Positions 42,996-54,900 of a DNA stretch of 64,000 nt are shown here, one piece after another. The notes beneath the pieces were generated by a model. It was given only the letters and a program-made list of their open reading frames with translations, did no database searches and was not told the origin of the DNA. Each line of letters starts with the position of its first letter. The first letter of the stretch is position 1. This DNA comes from Nonomuraea soli (GTDB lineage Bacteria; Actinomycetota; Actinomycetes; Streptosporangiales; Streptosporangiaceae). The position numbers were made by a program, and so were the translations under genes. The stretch is taken from assembly GCF_013761175.1 (NCBI RefSeq), contig NZ_JACDUR010000005.1:406970-470969 (forward strand). Reading direction: 5' to 3'.

Positions 42996-43813
42996 CTCTC
43001 CAGTACCTTGGTCACGGCCCGGGCGATCTCCTCGGACCTGAACAGGTCCGCGTGGGGCTTCTCGAACTCGAGCTCCTCGGCCACCTGCGGCTCGAGGCCG
43101 GAGGCCCGCGCCTTCTTCAGCCCGTTGATCGGGGAGGAGGAGCTCACCACCACCGCGCGCCGCCAGGAGTCCCACGGGTCGTACTGGTCGGCCAGGCTCA
43201 TGAAGGACAGGAAGGCGCTGAAGGTGCCGAGCATCTCCTCGGCGTACTCCATGTCGAGCCCGGCGCGCGCGAACGCGTTGTGCGCGACCTGGCTGAAGGT
43301 GGCGTAGAGCTGCTCGGCGTAGCTCTCGATCGTGACGCCCTCCTGGTGGAGCAGGCGGTCCCTGGCCTCCTGGGTCACGGCGACGTCCTGCGGGCTCAGG
43401 ATCGACGAGAGGATCTCGAAGACCTTGCCGAACTGGAAGTAGACGTTCGCCAGGCTGGTGGGCTCCGGGTCGAACAGGATGAGCGCGGGTGGCCGCTCCT
43501 GCGTGCCGGCGAGCCGGTCGGTGAGCTCTCCTGCGTAGACGGCGCCGACGCAGTAGCCCATGACCGCGCGCACGGTCTTGCCGCTCGCGGTGACCGGCTC
43601 CAGCCACGAGGCCAGGTACTGCGGCCCGTCGATGCCCGAGCCCGGCGCCACGCCGGGAGGCTCGACGTGCCAGAAGGTCGCATCGATGTCCATGCGGGCG
43701 ACCAGCTCGGTAAAGCCGGCCTCGGCGCGGCCGGTTCCGGTGAAGTCGATGCAGAGGACGAGATCCGAGGAGTCGGATTCCTTCAGCGTCGTCCAGGCGG
43801 TTACCAGGTTCAT
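42992..43813 (-). CDS. Thioesterase-fold alpha/beta hydrolase with Cys nucleophile, possible acyl shuttle (273 aa)
   Basis: The sequence fits a compact alpha/beta-hydrolase of thioesterase size. The nucleophile elbow reads MGYCVGAVYAGEL, so Cys replaces the usual Ser. A possible acid lies in LILFDPEPTS and a C-terminal His in FEKPHADLFRS. In the established examples CmaE and SyrC, such Cys enzymes move aminoacyl groups between carrier proteins rather than hydrolyse them. ATG 43813 is preferred over GTG 43819 because AAGGAAG is correctly spaced for it. The gene sits between the PKS and the glycine NRPS, 14 bp after one and overlapping the other. A transfer role is inference; editing hydrolysis is the alternative. 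Confidence 0.75.
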   Translation of the reverse strand: MNLVTAWTTLKESDSSDLVLCIDFTGTGRAEAGFTELVARMDIDATFWHVEPPGVAPGSGIDGPQYLASWLEPVTASGKTVRAVMGYCVGAVYAGELTDRLAGTQERPPALILFDPEPTSLANVYFQFGKVFEILSSILSPQDVAVTQEARDRLLHQEGVTIESYAEQLYATFSQVAHNAFARAGLDMEYAEEMLGTFSAFLSFMSLADQYDPWDSWRRAVVVSSSSPINGLKKARASGLEPQVAEELEFEKPHADLFRSEEIARAVTKVLER

Positions 43814-43827
43814 GATCACTTCCTTGG

Positions 43828-46800
43828 TTAGGAACCCCCGCCCTCAAGGGCGAGTTGAATCAGGAGGTCGGCGTCCATGGTGTCGATCGCCTCTGCCTCG
43901 GTCGGGTTGTCCGGCTCGCGGTCGTCGGGACCGGCCAGGCGGAGCAGGCTGTCCAGCAGGCCCGCCTCGCGCAGCCGCGAGATGGGGATGGTCGTCAGGA
44001 ACTGGCGCACCTCGGCGTCGCTGTGCGCCGGGCCGGCCTCGGCCGCCGCCACCGCGGGGAAGAGCTGCTCCAGGACGAACTGGGTCAGCGCCAGGGGGCT
44101 GGGATAGTCGAAGATCAGCGTCGCCGGGAGCCGCAGGCCCGTGGCGGCGCTCAGCTGGTTGCGCAGCTCGACCGCGGTCAGCGAGTCGAAGCCGAGGTCC
44201 TGGAAGCGGCGCCGCGGTTCGACCGCCGAAGCGTCGGCGAAGCCGAGCACCACCGCGACCTGCTCCCGGACGAAGTCGACCAGGGTGGCGTGCAACTGCT
44301 CCGGATCCATCGTGGCCAGGCGCTCCGACAGGGACTGCGCGGACCTCGTACGGCGAGGCTGCGGCCGGGTCCTCGCCCTGGCGAAGCGGGCGGGGACGAG
44401 GTTCGGCTCGCCCGTGCGGAGGGCCGCGTCGAACAGCGCGAGACCTTCCTGGACCGACAGGGGCTTGATGCCCGCCCGTTCCATCCGGCGCAGATCGGCC
44501 TCGGACAGGTCACCCGCCATACCGCCGGAGGCCCACAGCCCCCAGGCCAGCGAGGTGGCCGCCAGACCCTGCTCGTTTCTCTGCCTGGCCAGCGCGTCGA
44601 GGTAGGCGTTGGCCGCCGCGTAGCTGGCCTGGCCCGCGCTGCCCACCACACCGGCCAGGGAGGAGAACAGCACGAACGCGGTCAGGTCGAGGTGGGCGGT
44701 CAGCTCGTGCAGGTGGCGGGCGGCATCCGCCTTGGGTCGCAGGACCGCGTCCATGCGTTCCGGGGTGAGCGAGCCGACGACACCGTCGTCCAGCACGCCC
44801 GCCGTGTGAACGACCCCGGTCAGCGGGAGCGAACCCACCAGCCTGGCCAGCTGCTCACGATCGCCGACGTCGCACGCCACGACCGTCACGGCCGCGCCGA
44901 GCTCCGTCAGGTCCGCCACCAGCTCCCCCGCTCCAGGAGCCTGGCCACCGCGCCGGCTGACCAGAACCAGGCGTCCCACGCCGTGGGCCGACACCAGATG
45001 CCTGGCCACCAGCGCGCCCAGGCCGCCCGTGCCACCGGTCACCAGGACCGTGCTGTCGGGGCCGAACACCGGGCCTACGAGCCGCTCGCCCGGCTCCGCG
45101 GCTCGGTCGCTGTCGGCGGCCGGTGGGGCGGCATTCTGGCGGTTCAGCTTCGGCGCCAGCACCTGCCCGTCGCGCACCGCCACCTGCGCCTCGCCCGAGG
45201 CCAGCGCCAGCCCCATCAGTTGCTCGTCGGCCGCGGCGCCCTCGTCCAGGTCGAGCAGGACGAACCGGCCCGGCTGCTCGGCCTGCACCGCGCGCACCAG
45301 ACCCCACACCGCCGACTGCACCGGATCCGCCACCGAATCCCGAGAGACCAGCACCAGCCGCGAGGACGCGAACCGCTCCTCGGCCAGCCACCGCTGCACC
45401 AACCCGAGCACCTCATGCGTCACCGCACGCAGATCCTCACCCGACGGCCCCTCGACCAGCACAGCCTCCGGCGGCTCCACCACCGCGTCCAGATCGTCGG
45501 CCCACACCCAGGCAGGCGCCGTCCCGGCTGTAACCACCGCCGTCCAATCCACCCGGTGGAGCAGGCTCTCGCCTCCGGCGGCGCTCAGACCCGCGGTGGA
45601 CATCGGGCGCAGTGTGAGCGCCTCGACGTCGGCCACGGGGGCACCGGTCTGGTCGGCGATGGCCAGCGTGACACTGCTCCCGCCCGTAGCGATGATCTTC
45701 ACGCGGGCCGAGGTCGCGCCCGGAGCGTGCAAGGAGACACCCGACCAGGAGAAGGGCAGGTACGGCTTGCCGGGCTCGGGCTGCGGCAGCAGATCACCCA
45801 CAGCACAGGCGTGCAGCACGGCGTCCAGCAGAGCCGGGTGCACCCCGAACCGGTCCGCCTCGGCATGCGCCTCTTCGGGAAGGTCGATCTCGGCGAACAC
45901 CTCACCCGGGCGCGTCCAGGCGCGGACCAGCCCCTGGAAGGTCGGGCCATAGTCCAAGCCCAAGCCCGCCAGGTCGTCGTACAAGCCCTCGACCGCCGCC
46001 GGTTGCGCGTTGGCCGGAGGCCACTGCGTCAGCTCGAACGCCGGGAGCGGAAGCTCGGTGGTCAGCAGACCCTGGGCGTGCTGGGTCCACTCGGCGGCGT
46101 CCTGGGCTCGGGAGTGGACGGTCAGGGCACGCGCCTCCGGATCCTCCGCCGATCCAATGACGACCTGGAGCTGAAGGCTGCCCTCCGCAGGCACCACCAG
46201 CGGCGCCTGGATGGTCAGCTCCTGCAGGTAGGAGCAGCCGACCTCGTCGCCGGCGCGGGTGGCCAGCTCCACCAGGGCGGCGCCCGGCACCAGCACGTGC
46301 CCGCCCACCATGTGATCGGCCAGCCACGGCTGGGCCCTGACCGACAACCTGCCGCTGAAGACCACCGACTCGCCACCCGCGACCTCGGTCACCGCGCTCA
46401 GCAGCGGGTGGTCGATCGCGCCGAGTCCCGCGTCCGCCATGTCGGCTGTGTCGATCATGGCAGGGACCCAGTAGCGGTCATGCTGGAAGGCGTAGGTCGG
46501 CAGGTCGACGTGCTTGGTGGGGGTGAGGATCGTGGTCCAGTCGACCGTGGCGCCGTGGGTGTGGAGGGTGCCCAGAGCTTCGACCACCGTGCGGACCTCG
46601 TCGCGGTCCTTGCGGGCCGTGGGGATGAACACGCCCTCGTCGACGCAGTGCTGCGCGAGAGCGGTGAGGGTGGTGTCGGGGCCGATCTCCAGGAACACGC
46701 TCGCCTGGCTGGCCGCGACTCCGTCGGCGAAACGGACGGCGTCGCGGACGTGCCGCACCCAGTAGGCGGGATCGGTGACCTCGCCGCTGGACATGATGGG

Positions 46801-48953
46801 GATGGATGGTTCGTTGAAGGTCAGCTGCGAGACGACCTGCGAGAAGTCGTCCAGCATCGGGTCCATGAGTGGCGAGTGGAAGGCGTGAGACACCTTCAGG
46901 CGTCGGGTGCGGGCATCCACCAGGGCCGCAATCTCCTCCACCGTGGTCTCGCTGCCGGAGATGACCACTGAGGCGGGGCCGTTGACGGCGGCGATGCTGA
47001 CGTCGGAGCGGCCTTCCAGCAGCGGCGCTACCACTGCTTCAGGGGTCGCGATGGCCAGCATCGCGCCACCCTCGGGAAGCGCCTGCATCAACTGCGCGCG
47101 GGCGGTGACCAGGCTGCAGGCATCGGCCAGGGAAAGCACCCCAGCCACGTGCGCAGCCGCGATCTCGCCAACCGAGTGCCCGACCAGCACGTCGGGGGTC
47201 ACGCCCAGGGAGGTGAGAAGGCGGTAGAGCGCCACCTCGAAGGCAAACAACGCCGGCTGCGTCATACCCGTCTGGTTCAGCGCCTCGACCGGGCCGGAGA
47301 TCATCGTCTCCCGCAACTCCGAGGGAAGCAGCGCGCAGACTTCATCGAGCGCTTCGGCGAACACCGGGAAAGCCGCCGCGAGTTCGGCGCCCATGCCGAC
47401 CCGCTGGCTGCCCTGACCGGCGAACAACATCGCCAACCGGCCGCCACTCGCCGCGCTCGCCGTACTGTTCTCGGCCAGCGCCCGCAGACCGGCCACCAGC
47501 TCGGACCGATCCGCGCCCACCACCACCGCGCGATGCTCCAGCAACGCACGGCCAGTGGCCAGCGTCCAAGCCGGATCCACCTCCGGCCATTCCTGCGCCC
47601 ACGAAGCGAGCCGGGCAGCCTGCGCCCGCAGAGCCTCAGGCGTCTTCGCGGACAGCAGCCACGGCGACACCGCAGCCTCGCCCGCGACCGGTCCCTCGGC
47701 CACCGGACCCTGCTCGATGATCACGTGCGCGTTCGTGCCGCTGATCCCGAAGGAGGAGACCGCGGCGCGGCGGGGGTGGCCGTTCTGCTGCCAGGCGACC
47801 GGCTCGGTCAGCAGCTCAACAGCCCCCGCCGACCAGTCCACGTGCGGGCTGGGCTCGTTCACGTGAAGCGTCTGGGGAAGCAGCTCGTTGCGGAGAGCCA
47901 TGACCATCTTGATCACGCCACCGACTCCGGCGGCGGCCTGCGTGTGCCCGATGTTCGACTTCAGCGACCCCAGCCACAGCGGCCGGTCGCGGTCCTGGCC
48001 GTAGGTGGCGATGATCGCCTGGGCCTCGATCGGGTCGCCCAGGGTGGTGCCGGTGCCGTGGGCTTCCACGGCGTCCACGTCGCTGGTCGTCAGACCGGCG
48101 TTGGCCAGGGCCTGGCGGATCACCCGCTGCTGCGAGGGACCGTTCGGCGCGGTCAGACCGTTGCTCGCACCGTCCTGGTTGATCGCGCTGCCGCGTACGA
48201 CGGCGAGGATCTGGTGCCCGTTACGCTGCGCGTCGGACAGCCTCTCCACCAGGAGCACGCCGACGCCCTCGCCCCATGCCGTGCCGTCCGCCGAGGCGGA
48301 GAAGGCCTTGCAGCGGCCGTCCGCCGAGAGTCCGCGCTGGCGCGAGAACTCGATGAACATGCCCGGCGTCGACATCACGGTCACGCCGCCCGCCAGCGCC
48401 AGGTCACACTCGCCGGAGCGGAGTGCCTGAGCTGCCCAGTGCAGCGCCACCAGCGACGACGAGCACGCCGTGTCGACGGTGACCGCAGGGCCCTCCAGGC
48501 CCAGCGTGTACGAAACCCGACCGGACACCAGGCTGCCGCCGCTCGTGTTCGCCGGAGTGCCGAGACCGTAGTCGTGGTACATCACGCCCGCGAACACGCC
48601 CGTACGGCTGCCGCGCAGCCCGTCGGGGCTGATCCCGGCACGCTCGATCGCCTCCCACGACGTCTCCAGCAACAACCGCTGCTGCGGATCCATCGCCAGA
48701 GCCTCACGCGGCGAGATTCCGAAGAAGCCGGGATCGAACTCTGCCGCGTCGTAGAGGAAGCCGCCGTGCCGCGTGTAGGTCTTGCCGGGCGTACCAGGTT
48801 CGGGCCCGTACACCCCTTCCACATCCCAGCCGCGGTCGGACGGGAAGTCGCCCACCGCGTCCCGGGCCTGCGCGACCAAGTCCCACAGCTGCTCCGGCGA
48901 GGAGACACCTCCGGGGAAGCGGCAGGCCATGCCCACGATCGCGATCGGCTCGT
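43828..48953 (-). other. PKS module D: KS-AT(mal)-DH-KR-ACP with C-terminal docking region
   Basis: Approximate domain spans are KS 48953-47715, AT 47420-46470, DH 46420-45600, KR 45055-44490 and ACP 44280-44050. The DH has [10 protein letters not shown]. After the ACP a helical tail contains [18 protein letters not shown] and [11 protein letters not shown], typical of C-terminal docking regions that hand the chain to another protein. No TE is present, so the chain must move on to the NRPS. Confidence 0.88.
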
Positions 48954-51900
48954 CCGCCGCGACGCCACGGGTCACCTCTTGCTCGACCGTTTCGCCCGCG
49001 AGCTCAGTGGCCAGATGGGCGGCCACCGCCTCGGCCGTGGGGTAGTCGAAGATCAGGGTGGCCGGGAGCCGCAGCCCGGTCGCGGTGTTGAGCTGGTTGC
49101 GGAACTCGACCGCGGTGAGCGAGTCGAAGCCGAGGTCCTGGAACTGGCGCCGCTGGTCGATCGCCGACCCGTCGGGGAAGCCGAGGACGGTGGCGGTGTG
49201 GCTCTTGACCAGCTCGGTGAGCATCGACTGCCGCTCCGCCTGGGTCATGGTCGCCAGGCGCTGCGTGAGCCCGCCTGCCGTGGCCGCTCGCCGTACCGGC
49301 TTACGATCCGCCCGGCGCTCGGCGAGCCGGGCGGGGACGAGGTTCGGCTCACCGGTGTGGAGGGCGGCGTCGAACAGCGCGAGGCCTTCCTGGATCGACA
49401 GGGGCTTGATGCCCGCCCGTTCCATCCGCTGCAGGTCGGTGTCGGTCAGGTCGCCCGCCATGCCGCCGGAGGCCCACAGGCCCCAGGCCAGCGAGGTGGC
49501 CGCCAGGCCCTGCTCGTTTCTCTGCCTGGCCAGCGCGTCGAGGTAGGCGTTGGCGGCCGAGTAGCTGGCTTGTCCAGCGCTGCCGACCACACCGGCTATC
49601 GAGGAGAAGAGCACGAACGCGGTCAGGTCGAGGTGGGAGGTCAGCTCGTGCAGGTGGCGGGCGGCGTCGGCCTTGGGTCCCAGGACTCCGTCGAACCGCT
49701 CGGGGGTGAGCGAGCCGACGACACCGTCGTCCAGCACGCCCGCCGTGTGAACGACCCCGGTCAGCGGGAGCGAACCCACCAGCCTGGCCAGTTGCTCACG
49801 GTCGCTCACGTCACACGCCGCGATCGTGACCGTCGTGCCCAGCCCGGTCAGCTCGGCCGCCAGTTCGGCAGCCCCCGGTGCCTGGTCTCCGCGCCGGCTG
49901 ACCAGCAGCAGATGACCGACGTGGTAGGTGTCGGCCAGGTGCTTGGCCACCAGCGCGCCCAGGCCGCCCGTGCCACCGGTGACCAGGACCGTGCTGTCCG
50001 GGCCGAACACCGGCCCCGCGACACGCTTGCCACCGGCGCCCTGCCCTGCCGGCTCGCCGCCAGCGGACGGCTCTGCGGCTCGGTCGCTGTCGGCGGCCGA
50101 GGGTGCGACGGCCAGGCGGTTCAGCCTCGGCGCCAGCACCTGCCCGTCGCGCACCGCCACCTGCGCCTCACCCGAGGCCAGCGCCCCGTCCACCAGGGAC
50201 TCATCGAGCGCGCCGGCTTCCACGTCGAGCAGGACGAACCGGCCCGGCTGCTCGGCCTGCACCGCGCGCACCAGACCCCACACCGCCGACTGCACCGGAT
50301 CCGCCACCACACCCCGAGTGACCAGCACCAGCCGCGAGGACGCGAACCTCTCCTCGGCCAGCCACCGCTGCACCAACCCGAGCACCTCATGCGTCACCGC
50401 ACGCAGATCCTCACCCGACGGCCCCTCGACCAGCACGACCTCCGGCGGCTCCACCACCGCGTCCAGATCGTCGGCCCACACCCAGGCAGGCGCCGCCCCG
50501 GCTGTAACCACCGCCGTCCAATCCACCCGGTGCAACATGCCCTGGCCACTGGCCGAAGCCAGGTCCGAGGTCGACAGGGAGCGGAAGGTGAGTGTGCGCA
50601 CCTCCATCATCGGAGCGCCGGTCTCGTCGGCGATGGCCAGCGTGACGCTGCTCTCGCCCGTTCCGGAGATCTTCACCCGCACCGAGGTCGCGCCGGTCGC
50701 GTGGAGCGAGACGTCAGACCACGAGAACGGCAGGTACGGCTGGCCGGGCTCCGCATCCGGCAGCAGATCGCCCAGGCCTGTCGCGTGCAGCACGGCGTCC
50801 AGCAGAGCCGGGTGCACCCCGAACCGGTCCGCCTCGGCATGCGCCTCTTCGGGAAGGACGATCTCGGCGAACACCTCACCCGGGCGCGTCCAGGCGCGGA
50901 CCAGCCCCTGGAAGGCCGGGCCGTACTCCAGACCCAAGCCCGCCAGGTCGTCGTACAAGCCCTCGACCGCCGCCGGCTGCGCGTTGGACGGAGGCCACTG
51001 CGTCAGCTCGAACACCGGGAGCGGAAGCTCGGTGGTCAGCAAGCCCTGCGCGTGCTGGATCCATGGGCTCGCCGGATCGTTCTCTTGGCGGGTGTGGATC
51101 GAGATCGGCCGGGTGCCCGAGTCTTCGGAACCGAGGACGACCTGCATCTGCAGGCCGCCTTCGACCGGCAGCACCAGCGGGGCTTGCAAGGTCAGCTCCC
51201 GCACCTGCGGCCAGCCCACCTCCGCGCCCGCTCGCAAGGCCAGCTCCAGCAGGCCTGCGCCGGGGAGCAGCACGGTGCCGTTCACGGCGTGGTCGGCCAG
51301 CCACGGCTGCGCCTGGAGGGAGAGGCGCCCGCTGAAGATGACTGTCTCGCCGCCCGCGACCTCGGTCACCGCGCTCAGCAGCGGGTGGTCGATCGCGCCG
51401 AGCCCGGCGTCCGCCACATCGCCTGAGCCGGGCTGCGCGGTGATCCAGAACCGCTGGTGCTCGAAGGCGTAGGTCGGCAGGTCAACGTGCTTGGCCGGAG
51501 GGACGATCGCCGCCCAGTCGACCGTGGTGCCGTGGGTGTGGAGAATGCCCAGGGCCTCGACCAGCGAGCGGACCTCGTTGCGGGCTGCCGGGATGAAGAC
51601 GCCCTCGTCCAGGCACTGCTGCGCCAGGGCGGTGAGGGTGGTGTCGGGGCCGATCTCCACGAACACGTCCGCTGCGGCAGCCCGCACGCCGTCGGCGAAG
51701 CGGACGGCGTCGCGAACGTGGCGCACCCAGTAAGCAGGGTCTGTCACGGAACCGCTGGTCATGATCGGGATGGACGGCTCGTTGAAGGTCAGCTGCGAGA
51801 CGACCTGCGAGAAGTCGTCCAGCATCGGGTCCATGAGCGGCGAGTGGAACGCGTGCGACACCTTCAGACGTCGCGTGCGCGCATCCACCAGGGCCGCGAT

Positions 51901-54900
51901 CTCCTCCACCGCGGTCTCGCGGCCGGAGATGACCACCGATGCGGGACCGTTGACGGCGGCGATGCCGACGTCGGAGCGGCCCTCCAGCAGCGGCGCTACC
52001 ACTGCTTCAGGGGTCGCGATGGCCAGCATCGCGCCACCCTCAGGCAGCGCCTGCATCAACTGCGCACGGGCGGTGACCAGCGCACACGCATCGGCCAGAG
52101 ACAGCACCCCGGCCACATGCGCGGCCGCGATCTCACCGACCGAGTGCCCAACCAGCACGTCCGGGGTCACGCCCAGCGAGGTGAGCAGGCGATACAGCGC
52201 CACCTCGAAGGCGAACAACGCCGGCTGCGTCATCCCCGTCTGGTTCAGCGCCTCGACCGGACCGGAGATCATCGTCTCCCGCAACTCCGAGGGAAGCAGC
52301 GCGCAGACTTCATCGAGCGCTTCGGCGAACACCGGGAAGGCCGCCGCGAGCTCGGCGCCCATGCCGACCCGCTGGCTTCCCTGACCGGCGAACAACATCG
52401 CCAACCGGCCACCAGCAGACCCGCTAGCCGTACCCTCGGCCAACGCCCGCAGACCCGCCACCAGCTCGGCCCGATCCGCGCCCACCACCACAGCCCGCCG
52501 CTCCAGCGACGAACGGGCGGACACGAGAGACCAGCCGACATCGGCCAGGCGCAGCTCAGGCCGCTCCTCGACCCACGACGCGAGCCGAGTGGCCTGCGCT
52601 CGAAGGGCTTCGGGTGTGCGAGCCGACAACACCCACGGCGACACCGGCAGCTCAGCCTCGGCCTGCTCCGGTTCCTCGGCCTCCGGCCCCTGCTCGATGA
52701 TCACGTGGGCGTTCGTGCCGCTGATCCCGAACGACGACACCGCAGCCCGGCGCGGACGGTCGTCCACATCCCAGGCCCGAGCCTCGGTCAGCAGCTCAAC
52801 AGCCCCCGCCGACCAGTCGACGTGCTCCGAAGGGCTCTCGGCGTGCAAGGTGCGCGGCATGACGCCGCTGCGCAGCGCCATCACCATCTTGATCACACCG
52901 GCCACACCGGCGGCCGCCTGCGCGTGCCCGATGTTCGACTTGATGGACCCCAGCCAGAGCGGCCGGTCGCGGTCCTGGCCGTAGGTCGCGATCAGCGCCT
53001 GGGCCTCGATCGGGTCACCGAGCGTGGTGCCGGTGCCGTGCGCCTCGACCACGTCGACATCCGACGGTGCCAGCCTGGCGTTCGCCAGCGCCTGACGGAT
53101 CACCCGCTGCTGCGAGGGCCCGTTCGGCGCGGTCAGGCCGTTGCTGGCACCGTCCTGGTTGACCGCGCTGCCCCTGAGCACGGCGAGCACGTGGTGCCCG
53201 TTGCGCCGCGCGTCCGACAGCCGCTCGACCAGCAGCACACCGACGCCCTCACCCCAGCCGGTGCCGTCGGCCGAGGCGGAGAACGCCTTGCACCGCCCAT
53301 CCGTCGACAGGCCGCGCTGCCGCGAGAACTCGATGAAGGTGTTCGGCGTCGACATCACGGTCACGCCACCGGCCAGGGCAAGATCACATTCGCCGGAGCG
53401 CAGTGCCTGGGCCGCCCAGTGCAGCGCCACCAGCGACGACGAGCACGCCGTGTCGACGGTGACCGCGGGGCCCTCGAACCCGAAGGTGTACGACACCCGC
53501 CCGGAGGCGATGCTGCCCGAACTGCCGGTGCCGATCAGCCCTTCCAGCTCGCTCGGCGCGGCCGAGAGCTGGGGTGCGTAGTCGTGGTACATCACGCCCG
53601 CGAACACGCCCGTACGGCTACCGCGCAGTCCCACCGGATCCAGCCCGGCCCGCTCGATCGCCTCCCACGACGTCTCCAGCAACAACCGCTGCTGCGGATC
53701 CATCGCCAGAGCCTCACGCGGCGAGATACCGAAGAACCCGGGATCGAACCCGGCCGCGTCATAGAGGAAGCCGCCGTGACGGGCGTAGGAGGTGCCGCGG
53801 TGATCGGGATCCGGGTCGTACAGCTTCGCCAGATCCCAGCCCCGGTCGGTGGGGAACTCCCCGATGGCGTCCACGCCGGATGCGACGAGGTCCCACAGTT
53901 CCTCGGGTGAGGCGACCCCGCCGGGGAAGCGGCAGGCCATGCCCACGATGGCGATCGGTTCGTCGGCGGCCGCGACATCCGCCACGACGGCCTGCGACGC
54001 CTGGTCGCTGGCCAGCTCCGACTCCAGGTAGCCGGCCACCGCCTCGGCCGTGGGGTAGTCGAAGATCAGCGTGGCCGGGAGCCGCAGCCCCGTGGCCAGG
54101 TTGAGCTGGTTGCGGAACTCGACGGCGGTGAGCGAGTCGAAGCCGAGGTCCTGGAAGCGCCTGGCCGGTTCCACCGCCTTCGCGTCGGAGAAGCCGAGGA
54201 CCGTCGCCGCCTGGGTGCGCACCAGCCGCAGGAGGTCCGCCGGATCGAAGGCGGCGGCCGCTGCCGTACCGGATCTGCGTGCGGGCACGCGGACCAGGCC
54301 GTGCAGGATCGTCGGGAGGGTCCCGGCCTGGGCCTGCAGCGCCGGGACGTTGAGGGAAGCCGGGACCAGGACGGCACGCTCGTGGCCCACGGCCGTGTCG
54401 AACAGCGCCAGGCCGTCGTCAACCGGCAGCGGCGTGATGCCACCGCGTTCGAGACGTCGCCGGTCGGTTTCTGTGAGCTCGCCCGCCATGCCGGAGGCCC
54501 ACAGACCCCAGGCCAGCGAGGTGGCCGCGAGACCCTGGGCGCGGCGCTGCTCGGCCAGGGCGTCCAGGAAGGTGTTGGCCGCCGCGTAGTTGCCCTGCCC
54601 CGCACTGCCCAGCAGGCCGGAGAGCGAGGAGAAGAGCACGAACGCGCTCAGGTCGAGGTCGGCGGTCAGCTCGTGCAGGTGCCAGGCGGCATCCGCCTTG
54701 GGTCGCAGGACCGCGTCCATGCGTTCCGGGGTGAGCGAGCCGACGATGCCGTCGTCCAGCACGCCCGCCGTGTGAACGACCCCGGTCAGCGGGACCGATT
54801 CCACCAGCCTGGCCAGTTGCTCACGATCGCCGACGTCGCACGCCGCGATCGTGACCGTCGCCCCCAGCCCGGTCAGCTCGGCCATCAGCTCGGCCGCTCC

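Noticed and set aside
28222-43813. Salicylate synthase or aryl-AMP ligase for the N-terminal carrier domain
   Set aside because: Every A domain in the window is embedded in a module and carries a Cys- or Gly-type code. No chorismate-binding or stand-alone ligase gene was found.
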